64,000 nucleotides of DNA from CAYFTL01 sp964346145 (lineage in GTDB: Bacteria; Bacillota; Clostridia; Christensenellales; Aristaeellaceae): positions 1 to 64,000 of the forward strand of contig CAYFTL010000009.1 of the NCBI GenBank assembly GCA_964346145.1. Direction: 5' to 3'. Positions 8,066-16,471 of this stretch are shown piece by piece. How positions within the stretch are numbered: the stretch's first letter is position 1; each line of letters opens with the position of its first letter. The notes under the pieces were generated by a model. It was not told the DNA's origin, searched no databases, and saw only the letters and a program-made list of their open reading frames with translations. Position numbers and translations under genes: made by a program.

Positions 8066-8434
8066 ATGTTTACCAAGCGGGATCGTAACAAAAATCGAGT
8101 TATCCGCCATCAGCGCGTCCGCAACAAAATTAGCGGCACGCCCGAGAGTCCCCGGCTTTGCGTGTACCGCAGCCTAAATCACATCTACGCTCAGATTGTG
8201 GACGATGTAGCCGGTAAGACATTGGCGGCTGCTTCGACTGTAGAAAAGTCTATCGCTGATCAAGTGAAAGAGCTTGACAAAAAGGGCGCAGCCAAAGTGG
8301 TAGGCAAAGTGATTGCTGAGCGCGGAATCGCCGCCGGCATCAAGAGCGTGGTGTTTGACCGCGGTGGCTATGTCTACACTGGCCGTGTGGCTGAAGTGGC
8401 CGCAGGCGCCCGTGAAGGCGGTCTGGACTTCTAA
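8066..8434 (+). CDS. rplR: 50S ribosomal protein L18
   Basis: L18 binds 5S rRNA together with L5 and L25. The 122-residue product has a basic N-terminus and the family motifs RLCVYRSLNHIYAQ and VVFDRGGYVYTGRV. AAAGGGAGTGAG lies upstream. The stop is followed at once by rpsE. Confidence 0.97.
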   Translation: MFTKRDRNKNRVIRHQRVRNKISGTPESPRLCVYRSLNHIYAQIVDDVAGKTLAAASTVEKSIADQVKELDKKGAAKVVGKVIAERGIAAGIKSVVFDRGGYVYTGRVAEVAAGAREGGLDF

Positions 8435-8454
8435 TGACAGGAGGGAATGCACGC

Positions 8455-8952
8455 ATGCAGCGCTACGAACAAGTAAGCGAGTTTAAAGAACAGCTTGTCG
8501 CAGTCAACCGCGTAAGCAAAACCGTTAAAGGCGGCCGCAACATTCGTTTTACTGCTTTGATGGTAGTAGGCGATGAGAATGGTCGCGTGGGCGTGGGTAT
8601 GGGCAAGGCCAACGAAATTCCGGAAGCTATTCGCAAAGGAAACGAAGTTGCCAAGAAAACCATGATCACCGTTCCCATGAAGGACACTACGATTCCCCAC
8701 GAAGTAATCGGTGTATACGGAGCAGGCCGCGTTATGCTGTTGCCGGCTCCCGAAGGTACCGGTGTTATCGCGGGCGGTCCGGTCCGTGCGGTTCTGGAAG
8801 CTTTGGGTATCCGCGACATTTATACAAAATCCTACGGATCCAGCAACCCGGTTAACATGGTGAAAGCCACCCTGGCCGGCCTTAAGCAGCTCCGTTCAGC
8901 CGAACAGATTGCCAAGCTTCGCGGAAAATCCGTTGAAGAGTTGATGGGCTAG
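8455..8952 (+). CDS. rpsE: 30S ribosomal protein S5
   Basis: S5 is at the mRNA entry tunnel and supports decoding fidelity. The ATG at 8455 lies about 9 nt after AGGAGGG and gives 165 residues; an ATG at 8434 precedes that site and overlaps rplR by one base. The double-stranded RNA-binding N-domain carries VNRVSKTVKGGRNIRFTAL, and the C-domain has GVYGAGRVMLLPAPEGTGVIAGG. Confidence 0.97.
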   Translation: MQRYEQVSEFKEQLVAVNRVSKTVKGGRNIRFTALMVVGDENGRVGVGMGKANEIPEAIRKGNEVAKKTMITVPMKDTTIPHEVIGVYGAGRVMLLPAPEGTGVIAGGPVRAVLEALGIRDIYTKSYGSSNPVNMVKATLAGLKQLRSAEQIAKLRGKSVEELMG

Positions 8953-8966
8953 GAGGTTAGTGTAAA

Positions 8967-9149
8967 ATGAAATTAAAAGTAACACAAACCCGATCCACCA
9001 TTGGCCGAATGAAAGATCAGATCGCTACGATTGAAGCGCTGGGCCTTCGCAGAATCAACCACTCGGTTGTGCACGAAGACGGCCCGGCCATCCGTGGAAT
9101 GATCAACAAGGTCAAGCACATGGTGAAGGTAGAAGAGATTAACGACTAA
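8967..9149 (+). CDS. rpmD: 50S ribosomal protein L30
   Basis: This 60-residue protein has the ferredoxin-like L30 fold. It shows the family pattern KVTQTRSTIGR near the start, then LGLRRINHSVVHED. GGAGGTTAG precedes the ATG. L30 is absent from some bacteria; its retention here fits Firmicutes. Confidence 0.96.
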   Translation: MKLKVTQTRSTIGRMKDQIATIEALGLRRINHSVVHEDGPAIRGMINKVKHMVKVEEIND

Positions 9150-9160
9150 GGAGGTTCGAC

Positions 9161-9601
9161 ATGAAACTGCATGAACTGAAACCTGCGTTCGGGTCGACCA
9201 AGTCTCCCAAGCGACTGGGTCGCGGTATTGGGTCGGGCTTGGGCAAGACCTCCGGTAAAGGTCATAAGGGTGCAAAGGCGCGCTCCGGCGGCGGAAAAGC
9301 CCCCGGTTTCGAAGGCGGACAGATGCCTTTGATGCGCAGACTGCCCAAACGCGGATTCTACAATCCGTTCCGCAAAGAGTATGTGGCCATCAATGTGGAA
9401 CGCTTGGATATTTTCGAAGACGGCGCCACAGTTTCCCCGGCAGCTTTGATCGAAGCGGGCATCATCAAGAAGATTGGCGATGGCGTGAAAATCATGGGTG
9501 ACGGTGAAATCACCAAAAAACTAACGGTTCAGGCGGCCAAGTTTACGGTCACCGCGAAGGAGAAGATTGAAGCGGCGGGCGGAAAAGCAGAGGTGATCTG
9601 A
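9161..9601 (+). CDS. rplO: 50S ribosomal protein L15
   Basis: L15 is a late-assembly 50S protein. The 146-residue product has the extended basic N-terminus (RLGRGIGSGLGKTSGKGHKG) and FEGGQMPLMRRLPKRGF, both diagnostic. Only one base separates its stop from the secY start, so secretion and ribosome synthesis are translated in step. Confidence 0.97.
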   Translation: MKLHELKPAFGSTKSPKRLGRGIGSGLGKTSGKGHKGAKARSGGGKAPGFEGGQMPLMRRLPKRGFYNPFRKEYVAINVERLDIFEDGATVSPAALIEAGIIKKIGDGVKIMGDGEITKKLTVQAAKFTVTAKEKIEAAGGKAEVI

Positions 9602-9602
9602 T

Positions 9603-10852
9603 ATGTGGGAAACCTTTCGGAACGCGTGGAGAATAAGAGACCTGCGTAAGAAGATCCTGTATACTTTTTTCATGCTGCTGATATATCGTTTGCTTTGCTT
9701 TGTGCCCACGCCGGGTGTAAACACGGCTGCTGTAGCTGCGGCAATGCAAGGGAACGACCTGCTGGGCTTCATCAACATGATGACCGGTTCCAACATGGAG
9801 CAGTTTACCATCATGGCGATGGGAATCACTCCATACATCAACTCTTCCATTATTATGCAACTGCTGCAAGTGGCCATCCCCAAGCTGGAAGAACTGGCTA
9901 GGAGGGCGATGACGGCCGCAAGAAGATTGCCCAATATACGCGTTATCTGACCATCGTTCTGGGCTTTGTACAGGCCGTGGTATTGTCGATTTCTTTGGGC
10001 GCTTCCTCTGGTACTAACTGGTATGATTATGTTACAATCGGCGTTTGTCTGGCGGCCGGTACCGCTTTGGCGATGTGGATTGGTGAACGGATCACCGAGA
10101 ACGGAATCGGTAACGGAATTTCGTTGTTGATCTTCGCAGGTATCGTATCCCGGTTGGGGCCGAGCACGGTGAATGGCCTTCAAAACATTTTGAACGGCAG
10201 TATGGCGGCTTGGCAAGCAATCCCTGTGGTGCTCATGGTTTTGATTTTGATCGTGGGCGTCGTATTTGTGGACTGCGGTGAACGCCGCATTCCGGTTCAG
10301 TACGCCAAGCGCGTAGTTGGGCGGAAAATGTATGGGGGCCAAAGTTCCCACATTCCGCTGAAAGTGAACTCTTCGGGCGTTATGCCGTTGATCTTTGCTT
10401 CGGCGATCATGAACTTCCCCAGCACGATCCTCGGATTCTGGCCTAGCAGTTCGGCAGCCATCTGGTGGAACAACAACTTTAATTATTTGTCGGTATCCTA
10501 CCAGCTGGTGTTTTTCTTCCTGATTCTGGGCTTTACGTTCTTCTATTCTTCAATCTCGTTTAATCCGATTGATATTTCGAAGAACATTCAACAAAATGGC
10601 GGAATGATTCCCGGAATTCGTCAAGGTAAGCCGACTTCGGACTATCTTGCCAAGATTTCCAGGCGCATTACTTTGTTTGGCGCGTTTTTCCTGGCTGTGC
10701 TGGCCATTGTGCCCACACTGCTGTCTGCGTTGGCCGGCATTAATATGCCCTTTGCAGCGTCTTCGTTGCTGATCGCAGTATCGGTTGCCATGGAAACCAC
10801 ACGCCAGCTGGAAGCTCAAATGTTGATGCGTCACTACAAAGGTTTCCTCTAA
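9603..10852 (+). CDS. secY: Protein translocase subunit SecY, interrupted by a one-base frameshift
   Basis: SecY is the ten-helix channel of the Sec translocon. The first frame (9603-9899) encodes helices 1-2 up to IPKLEELA. The next frame (from 9902) continues with EGDDGRKKIAQYTRYL and the remaining helices to the C-terminal QMLMRHYKGFL. The join lies at 9899-9903, where GCTAGGAGGG replaces the expected GCTAAGGAGGG, so one A of a lysine codon appears lost. In the raw sequence frame 0 stops at 9950. An essential single-copy gene makes a sequencing or assembly error the likeliest explanation. A -1 slip upstream of the site meets TAG at once, and a +1 shift meets TGA at 9910-9912. Confidence 0.9.
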
Positions 10853-10904
10853 TCCAGGAAACTTTCGGACGCAGAAGCATTGTGCTAAAAGAGGAGTGCG
10901 ACGA

Positions 10905-11525
10905 ATGAAATTGGTATTTTTAGGCCCGCCAGGTGCGGGTAAGGGGACCCAAGCGATTCGCGTAAGCGAAAAGCTGGGCGTCCCGCATATTTCTACCGGC
11001 GATATGCTGCGCAGCGCTGTACGTTTAGGCACCCCTGCCGGGACAAAAGCCAAGCAGTATATGGATGCCGGACAGTTGGTTCCCGATACCGTGGTAGTGG
11101 AACTGGTGAAAGAGCGCTTGGGCAACGCAGATTGCACAAAAGGTTTTTTGCTGGACGGCTTTCCGCGCTCGGTGGAGCAGGCTGAAACACTAGATTCTTT
11201 TGCAGACCTGGATGCTGTGGTGAATCTGGATGTGGAGGATGCAAAACTGATTGACCGTTTGACCGGTAGGCGTGTGTGCACCGATTGCGGAGGCACTTAC
11301 CACGTAAACACATTAAACGGCGCCACCGATTGCCCCAACTGCGGCAAGCCGCTGGTTCAGCGGGCAGACGATCAGCTGAAAACCATTTCCAACAGGTTGA
11401 AGGTGTACCACGAGCAAACCAGCCCGCTGATCGATTACTACGCAGGCAAAGGATTGCTCAAAACGATTGATGGTGCCCAGGCTGCCGAAGCAGTGCTGGC
11501 TGATATCCTGGCGGTTTTGGAGTGA
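10905..11525 (+). CDS. adk: Adenylate kinase
   Basis: It catalyses AMP + ATP to 2 ADP. The P-loop GPPGAGKGTQ is at the N-terminus, and DGFPRSVEQAE is the AMP-binding motif. The LID domain carries four cysteines (CTDC and CPNC), the structural zinc form typical of Gram-positives. The ATG at 10905 follows GAGGAG, with a GTG at 10896 inside the ribosome site rejected. The product has 206 residues, slightly short. It follows secY as in other Firmicutes. Confidence 0.96.
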   Translation: MKLVFLGPPGAGKGTQAIRVSEKLGVPHISTGDMLRSAVRLGTPAGTKAKQYMDAGQLVPDTVVVELVKERLGNADCTKGFLLDGFPRSVEQAETLDSFADLDAVVNLDVEDAKLIDRLTGRRVCTDCGGTYHVNTLNGATDCPNCGKPLVQRADDQLKTISNRLKVYHEQTSPLIDYYAGKGLLKTIDGAQAAEAVLADILAVLE

Positions 11526-11532
11526 TGTATAG

Positions 11533-12306
11533 ATGATATCCATTAAATCTCCAGAACAGGTTCAGCTCATGCGCGAGGCAGGGGCACTGTTGCATCGGGT
11601 TCTCGGTGAACTGAAAAATCATATAAAGCCCGGGATCACCACCATGGAATTGGACCGGATGGCTGAAAAGATGATTACCGATGCAGGTGCAATCCCTTCC
11701 TTTAAAGGCTACAATGGATTTCCTTACACGCTGTGCACGTCGCCAGATGAGCAGGTGGTTCATGGTTTTCCGTCGGATGAGCAGCTCAAGGAAGGGCAGA
11801 TCTTATCAATCGATGCAGGTTTGGTTTTGAACGGATGGCAGGCCGATAGCGCATTCAGTGCACCGGTGGGCCCAGTGCCGGACGAAATCTTAAGACTCAT
11901 CAGGGTAACAGAAGAGTGTTTTTGGCTAGGTGCCGCCCAAGCGCGCGAAGGCAATCGAATTGGCGATATATCCAACGCTGTGCAACAACACGCAGAGAAG
12001 AACGGCTATTCTGTCATTCGGGATCTGTGTGGACACGGAATCGGGCAGCAAATGCACGAAGCGCCAGATGTGCCTAACTTTGGCCATCCGGGGCGGGGTG
12101 TGCGGCTTTCTGCAGGCATGACCATTGCCATAGAGCCCATGATTGCCATGGGCGATTGGCGGGTATATGTTGGTAGCGATGGCTGGACGGTGCGCACGAA
12201 GGATCACAGCACGGCGTGCCATTATGAGCATACCGTAGCGATTACCCAGGGCGAACCGGAAATTCTTACGTTCCCCGGCGCGAATCTAGGGGAGGCCATC
12301 CGATGA
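11533..12306 (+). CDS. map: Methionine aminopeptidase, type I
   Basis: It removes the initiator methionine from nascent proteins, using two metal ions. The 257-residue pita-bread fold shows the metal ligands in order: DAGLVLNGWQADSAF (two Asp), GHGIGQQMHEAP (His), EPMI (Glu) and YEHTVAI (Glu). It is in the adk-map-infA block, 7 nt after adk. Its stop overlaps the next ATG (ATGA). Confidence 0.96.
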   Translation: MISIKSPEQVQLMREAGALLHRVLGELKNHIKPGITTMELDRMAEKMITDAGAIPSFKGYNGFPYTLCTSPDEQVVHGFPSDEQLKEGQILSIDAGLVLNGWQADSAFSAPVGPVPDEILRLIRVTEECFWLGAAQAREGNRIGDISNAVQQHAEKNGYSVIRDLCGHGIGQQMHEAPDVPNFGHPGRGVRLSAGMTIAIEPMIAMGDWRVYVGSDGWTVRTKDHSTACHYEHTVAITQGEPEILTFPGANLGEAIR

Positions 12307-12587
12307 TAGAGACTCCATTGGCGGTAGGACAGGTGGTAAAATCCAAAGCCGGGCGGGACAAGGGGCGTTGCTTCCTGATCTGCCGGGTGGAAGACGACCA
12401 ATACGTGTGGCTGGTGGACGGCAAGCTACGAAAGATGGAAAAACCCAAGAAGAAAAAGCGCAAGCACTTGGTGGCATTAAAAAAATGCGCGACCGAGTTG
12501 CAACAGAAGCTAGAGCGCAACCAAACGATCGAAGACCATGAAGTAAGACGAGCGCTTGAAGCGTTACAGCTAAGCGAGGAGGAATGA
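12303..12587 (+). CDS. KOW-domain RNA-binding protein (L14e-like)
   Basis: A 94-residue basic protein whose N-terminal half (GQVVKSKAGRDKGRCFLI) matches the KOW fold of ribosomal protein L14e/L24 types. It is followed by a lysine cluster (KPKKKKRKH) and a charged, probably helical tail. A gene of this kind sits between map and infA in many Clostridia. It likely binds rRNA or the ribosome; the precise role is unknown. It overlaps map by 4 nt, and its final codons contain the ribosome site of infA. Confidence 0.8.
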   Translation: MIETPLAVGQVVKSKAGRDKGRCFLICRVEDDQYVWLVDGKLRKMEKPKKKKRKHLVALKKCATELQQKLERNQTIEDHEVRRALEALQLSEEE

Positions 12588-12589
12588 AA

Positions 12590-12811
12590 GTGGCCAAAGC
12601 GGATGCGATTGAAGTCGAAGGCGTAGTAACCGATACTTTTCCCAACGCGATGTTTGAAGTAGAACTGGCCAACGGACACAAGGTTCTGGCGCACATTTCG
12701 GGAAAGATGCGTATGCACTACATTCGTATTTACCCCGGAGACAAAGTTACGGTTGAGCTTTCTCCCTACGATCTGACCAGGGGACGAATCACCTGGCGGA
12801 GCAAGGGCTAA
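12590..12811 (+). CDS. infA: Translation initiation factor IF-1
   Basis: IF-1 blocks the A site during initiation. The OB-fold is complete: IEVEGVVTDTFPNAMFEVEL, then GKMRMHYIRIYPGDKV and a TRGRITWR end. AGGAGG (12577-12582) is only 1 nt from an in-frame ATG at 12584 but 7 nt from the GTG at 12590, so GTG is the better start, giving 73 residues beginning VAKADAIE as in the family. Confidence 0.95.
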   Translation: MAKADAIEVEGVVTDTFPNAMFEVELANGHKVLAHISGKMRMHYIRIYPGDKVTVELSPYDLTRGRITWRSKG

Positions 12812-12840
12812 GCTTAGAGATAGCAAGGAGGCACAATTCA

Positions 12841-12954
12841 ATGAAAGTGAGACCCTCTGTAAAACCCATTTGCGAAAAGTGCAAAATTATTAGGCGCAAA
12901 GGCCATGTTATGGTGATTTGCGAGAACCCTAGACACAAACAGAAACAAGGTTAA
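12841..12954 (+). CDS. rpmJ: 50S ribosomal protein L36, zinc type
   Basis: A 37-residue protein, MKVRPSVKPICEKCKIIRR at the start, with the CxxC...C...H zinc ligands (CEKC, then VICENPRHKQ). This is the classic C+ L36 of the infA-rpmJ-rpsM arrangement. AGGAGGC lies 10-15 nt upstream of the ATG. Confidence 0.95.
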   Translation: MKVRPSVKPICEKCKIIRRKGHVMVICENPRHKQKQG

Positions 12955-12967
12955 TACCGAAAAAAAG

Positions 12968-13010
12968 GAGACACGGAGCGGCTGCACGGTACGCTTACCG
13001 TGTCCCGTGG
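12968..13010 (+). promoter_or_regulatory. Candidate RNA leader with alternative hairpins before rpsM
   Basis: The 109-nt gap between rpmJ and rpsM is the longest so far in the superoperon. It holds two mutually exclusive stems sharing the same right arm. One is GACACGG (12970-12976) with 12998-13004. The other is CACGGTA (12985-12991) with 12996-13002 over a 4-nt loop. A third CCGTG copy lies at 13005-13009. This layout could be a protein-binding leader controlling the alpha operon, or a processing site. No T-run follows. Confidence 0.35.
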
Positions 13011-13063
13011 CTCTTTTGATATACATACTCTATTCACACGAAAGCTGGAGGTGCTTTTAACAG

Positions 13064-13438
13064 ATGGCACGTATTGCAGGTATCGACCTTCCAAGAGAGA
13101 AGCGAGTCGAAATCGCCCTGACGTATATTTATGGCATTGGCCGTACTACAGCAGCTGAAATCATTGCAGGCACTGGGATCAACCCCGACACGCGCGTGAA
13201 GGATTTGACCGAACAAGATGTTAGCAAGCTGCGCGATTACATTGATCAAAACCTAAAAGTGGAGGGAGACCGTCGTCGCGAAGTTTCTTTAAACATTAAG
13301 CGTTTGATGGAAATTGGTTGCTATCGCGGTCTGCGTCACCGCCGTGGTTTGCCCGTTCGCGGACAAAACACCCGGGTGAATGCCCGTACCCGCAAGGGTC
13401 CCAAGAAACAGGTAGCAGGCAAGAAAAAGGCCAATTAA
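13064..13438 (+). CDS. rpsM: 30S ribosomal protein S13
   Basis: S13 forms intersubunit bridges with the 50S central protuberance. The 124-residue product starts MARIAGIDLPREKRVE, has the IGRTTA helix-hairpin region, and ends with the conserved GLRHRRGLPVRGQNTRTN-like stretch and a lysine tail. GGAGGTG precedes the ATG. Confidence 0.97.
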   Translation: MARIAGIDLPREKRVEIALTYIYGIGRTTAAEIIAGTGINPDTRVKDLTEQDVSKLRDYIDQNLKVEGDRRREVSLNIKRLMEIGCYRGLRHRRGLPVRGQNTRVNARTRKGPKKQVAGKKKAN

Positions 13439-13465
13439 CCGATCTGATTAGGAGGAACATGAAGT

Positions 13466-13864
13466 ATGGCTAAGCCAAAGCTGAAACGGGTGACCCGCCG
13501 CCGCCGCGAGAAAAAGCTGGTGGAACGCGGAGCCGCTCATATTCGCTCTTCATTCAACAACACGATCGTAACGATCACCGATACCGCAGGAAATGCGCTC
13601 AGCTGGGCTTCGGCCGGCGGGTTGGGTTTCCGCGGCAGCAAAAAATCCACCCCCTTTGCGGCCCAGTCTGCTGCTGAAACAGCTGCACGCGCCGCCATGG
13701 AGTATGGACTGAAGACTGTAGAAGTTTACGTTAAAGGACCTGGTTCGGGGCGCGAAGCAGCCATTCGTTCACTGCAAGCAGCAGGTCTGGAAGTTAACAT
13801 GATTAAGGACGTGACACCGATTCCCCACAACGGATGCCGTCCGCCCAAGCGCAGAAGAGTGTAA
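13466..13864 (+). CDS. rpsK: 30S ribosomal protein S11
   Basis: S11 lies on the 30S platform near the mRNA exit. The 132-residue product has HIRSSFNNTIVTITD, GLGFRGSKKSTPFAAQ and the C-terminal TPIPHNGCRPPKRRRV motif. AGGAGG lies upstream. Confidence 0.97.
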   Translation: MAKPKLKRVTRRRREKKLVERGAAHIRSSFNNTIVTITDTAGNALSWASAGGLGFRGSKKSTPFAAQSAAETAARAAMEYGLKTVEVYVKGPGSGREAAIRSLQAAGLEVNMIKDVTPIPHNGCRPPKRRRV

Positions 13865-13882
13865 TCGAGGAGGTACTGATTT

Positions 13883-14509
13883 ATGGCTAGATATACCGGT
13901 TCGGTTTGCCGTCTGTGCCGTCGCGAGGGCACCAAACTGTTTCTGAAGGGTGACCGTTGCTACGGCCCCAAATGTGCGTTGGGCAATCGCCCCACCCCGC
14001 CGGGTCAACACGGCCAGGCACGCCAGCGCAAGCAATCCGAATATGGAATGCAGTTGCGTGAGAAGCAGAAAGCCCGCCGCGCGTACGGCGTGTTGGAGGC
14101 ACAATTCCGAAACTACTTTGATATGGCAGAACGCCAGAAGGGCATTACCGGTGAAAACCTGTTGATCCTTTTGGAACGCCGTTTGGACAACGTGGTTTAT
14201 CGCCTAGGTTTGGCGGAAAGCCGTCCCCAAGCGCGCCAGCTAGTTCGCCATGGACATATTGAGATCAATGGCAAGAAGGTAAACATTCCTTCCTATTTGG
14301 TAAGCCCCAACGAGGTGATTTCTGTGCGTTCGCGCAGCGCCGAGCAGAACCACTTTAAAGCGGTTCGCGAAGGCACCAGCCGGATCGTGCCCAAGTGGCT
14401 CGAGATGGATGCAGAAAATCTGAAGGCAACTGTAGTAGCTATGCCTCAGCGCGAAGACGTTGATTTGACGGTAGAGGAGCATCTTATCGTCGAGTTGTAT
14501 TCTCGTTAA
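13883..14509 (+). CDS. rpsD: 30S ribosomal protein S4, zinc type
   Basis: S4 nucleates 30S assembly and in several bacteria autoregulates the alpha operon. The 208-residue product has an N-terminal zinc knuckle (CRLCRREG and CYGPKC) and an S4 RNA-binding domain from about residue 95 (RRLDNVVYRLGLAESRPQAR). GAGGAGG precedes the ATG. Here rpsD is inside the alpha operon, as in Clostridia, and not separate as in Bacillus subtilis. Confidence 0.97.
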   Translation: MARYTGSVCRLCRREGTKLFLKGDRCYGPKCALGNRPTPPGQHGQARQRKQSEYGMQLREKQKARRAYGVLEAQFRNYFDMAERQKGITGENLLILLERRLDNVVYRLGLAESRPQARQLVRHGHIEINGKKVNIPSYLVSPNEVISVRSRSAEQNHFKAVREGTSRIVPKWLEMDAENLKATVVAMPQREDVDLTVEEHLIVELYSR

Positions 14510-14588
14510 TATAATGTCTTTTGCTGTGCTGATGTATGTTGCAAAGCGCAGCGAAAGGCTCTACGCGCGAATGAGGAGGGATTGCTGA

Positions 14589-15533
14589 ATGATTGAAATC
14601 GAAAAACCCAAAATCGAACGAGTTGAAAGCGGCGAGAACAAACGATACGGAAAGTTCGTTTTAGAACCCTTGGAACGCGGTTTTGGACAGACTTTGGGCA
14701 ATTCGCTACGGCGTGTGCTATTAAATTCGCTTCCTGGCGTTGCGGTAACCAATGTGCGCATCGAAGGTGTGCAACACGAGTTTTCCACAGTGCCCGGGGT
14801 GAAGGAAGATGTGGCAGAAATCATTCTGAACTTAAAGAACCTCTCCGCAAAGCTGTTTACGGATCAACCCAAGACTGTGATGATAGACGCATACGGCGAA
14901 GGTGTCGTTACTGCGGCCGACATCAAAGCAGACGAAGAGGTTGAGATTGTAAGCACGGACTTGCACATTGCAACTTTGAGCGAAGGTGCACATTTGCAAA
15001 TGCAGATGACCTTGGAAAAAGGCCGTGGATATGTTTCGGCAGAACGAAACAAACAACCCAGTATGCCGATTGGAGTTATTCCGATTGACTCCATATTTAC
15101 GCCCATCCGCAAGGTGAGTTATGCGGTGGAAGACACCCGCGTTGGTCAGATTACAGACTATGATAAGCTTACGCTTGAAGTGTGGACAAACGGCAGTATT
15201 TTGCCCGAGGAAGCCACCGGAATGGCTGCACAGATTTTGACCGAGCACTTGACGCTGTTCGCCAACCTGACGGAGAATGTGGTTCCTGTCGACTTTAATG
15301 AACCCGAGGACAACAAAAAAGAGAAGGTTCTGGAAATGACCATTGAAGAACTGGATTTGTCGGTTCGCGCGTTCAATTGCCTGAAACGTGCAGGCATTAA
15401 CACGGTGGCAGAACTGATTCAACGCAATCAGGAAGACATGATGAAAGTGCGCAATCTGGGCAAGAAGTCCCTTGAAGAAGTGGAGCAAAAACTTGCAGGG
15501 TTGAATTTGGCACTTCGAGCCAGCGACGAATAG
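14589..15533 (+). CDS. rpoA: RNA polymerase subunit alpha
   Basis: Alpha dimerises to start polymerase assembly and contacts UP elements and activators. The N-terminal domain has LEPLERGFGQTLGNSLRRVLL. The C-terminal domain is intact, with LDLSVRAFNCLKRAGINT and VRNLGKKSLEEVEQKL. The 314 residues are normal for Firmicutes. GAGGAGG precedes the ATG. Confidence 0.98.
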   Translation: MIEIEKPKIERVESGENKRYGKFVLEPLERGFGQTLGNSLRRVLLNSLPGVAVTNVRIEGVQHEFSTVPGVKEDVAEIILNLKNLSAKLFTDQPKTVMIDAYGEGVVTAADIKADEEVEIVSTDLHIATLSEGAHLQMQMTLEKGRGYVSAERNKQPSMPIGVIPIDSIFTPIRKVSYAVEDTRVGQITDYDKLTLEVWTNGSILPEEATGMAAQILTEHLTLFANLTENVVPVDFNEPEDNKKEKVLEMTIEELDLSVRAFNCLKRAGINTVAELIQRNQEDMMKVRNLGKKSLEEVEQKLAGLNLALRASDE

Positions 15534-15626
15534 GCACCAGAGAATGTTGTACGTTTCGCAAGGGGTTATACTCTAGGCCTTTAATAAGGATAGCGGCACG
15601 TATATAGTTGAAGGAGGAACGCGATC

Positions 15627-16139
15627 ATGGCCAATCGCAAATTGAACAGGCCGACGAACCAGAGAAAGGCGCTGCTGCGCAATCAGGTAACCAGCCTGAT
15701 CTGGTATGGCAAAATTGAAACCACATTGGCTCGCGCCAAAGAGGTAAGTTCAATCGCAGAGCGTTTGATCACCTTGGCGGTACGCGAATGCGACAATAAT
15801 ATTGAAGTCACCAAGAAAACCAACAACGAAAAGGGCCAGACGGTGGAGGTGCAAGTTACCAACGACGCCCCTGCCAAACTGGCTGCGCGCCGCCAGGCGA
15901 TGCGCACTTTGTATAGTTTTCCCGAACCTAAGCAGGAGAAGGAAAGCAAGGGCGATTACCGCGAACGCACCCAGGATGTAAAATATCCTGTAGTGGAAAA
16001 GCTGTTCCGCGAAATTGGCCCCAAATACAAAAAACGCAAGGAAGACAACAATGGCATCGGCGGGGGATATACCCGTATTATCAAAAAAGGACCGCGTCGC
16101 GGCGATGCTGCGGAAATGGTCATCCTTGAATTGGTGTAA
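15627..16139 (+). CDS. rplQ: 50S ribosomal protein L17 with two insertions
   Basis: L17 sits near the tunnel exit. The ends are conserved (RKLNRPTNQRKALLRN at the start, GGGYTRIIKKGPRRGDAAEM at the end), but the product has 170 residues against about 115-130 usual. The surplus lies at about residues 54-83 and 94-115, both hydrophilic and charged. It is the last gene of the superoperon before a strong terminator. The ecfA/ecfT/truA genes that often follow in Firmicutes are not here. Confidence 0.95.
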   Translation: MANRKLNRPTNQRKALLRNQVTSLIWYGKIETTLARAKEVSSIAERLITLAVRECDNNIEVTKKTNNEKGQTVEVQVTNDAPAKLAARRQAMRTLYSFPEPKQEKESKGDYRERTQDVKYPVVEKLFREIGPKYKKRKEDNNGIGGGYTRIIKKGPRRGDAAEMVILELV

Positions 16140-16148
16140 AAAAGGTTT

Positions 16149-16183
16149 AAGGCCAGCACAGCAAAGTTGTGCTGGCCTTTTTT
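16149..16183 (+). terminator. Terminator of the ribosomal superoperon
   Basis: A perfect 12-bp stem (16149-16160 with 16168-16179) with a 7-nt loop is followed by a run of six T. It ends the transcription unit 9 nt after rplQ. Confidence 0.95.
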
Positions 16184-16374
16184 GTTGCAGAAAAATATGG
16201 GGAGAGCTTTTAAAAGCTTTTTGAAAGGCTGCATGTAAAGCCGTAGGAAGATAAAGTAAATCCAGCGCAAGGTTAGAGGGCAATATTGGGCAAGAATCAC
16301 CATAAAATGATGCTGAATGCATAATAATGTTATCTAAAGTTAAAAATTAAATTAAGAAAATCCCGATTGTAGTA
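16184..16374. other. Intergenic A/T-rich stretch, no gene seen
   Basis: About 190 bases between the rplQ terminator and the sugar-transport promoter. It is clearly richer in A and T than the flanking genes. No start with a ribosome site and no convincing hairpin were recognised. Confidence 0.5.
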
Positions 16375-16403
16375 TTTACTTTAACCATTCGGTACAGTAT
16401 AAT
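16375..16403 (+). promoter_or_regulatory. Promoter of the sugar ABC transport operon
   Basis: -35 TTTACT (16375-16380) and -10 TATAAT (16398-16403) with a 17-bp spacer. The transcript would have a leader of about 60 nt before the binding-protein gene. No clear operator palindrome was found. Confidence 0.7.
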
Positions 16404-16471
16404 AAAAAATGATTGATGTGAAGATAATGGTAAATTGTCTTTAAAAATTATTAAGAGGAGGAAAACTAAAA

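Noticed and set aside
9896..9912. Programmed +1 frameshift at tandem AGG codons in secY
   Set aside because: A +1 shift leads into TGA within four codons; the frame needed is -1, which has no good slippery heptamer.
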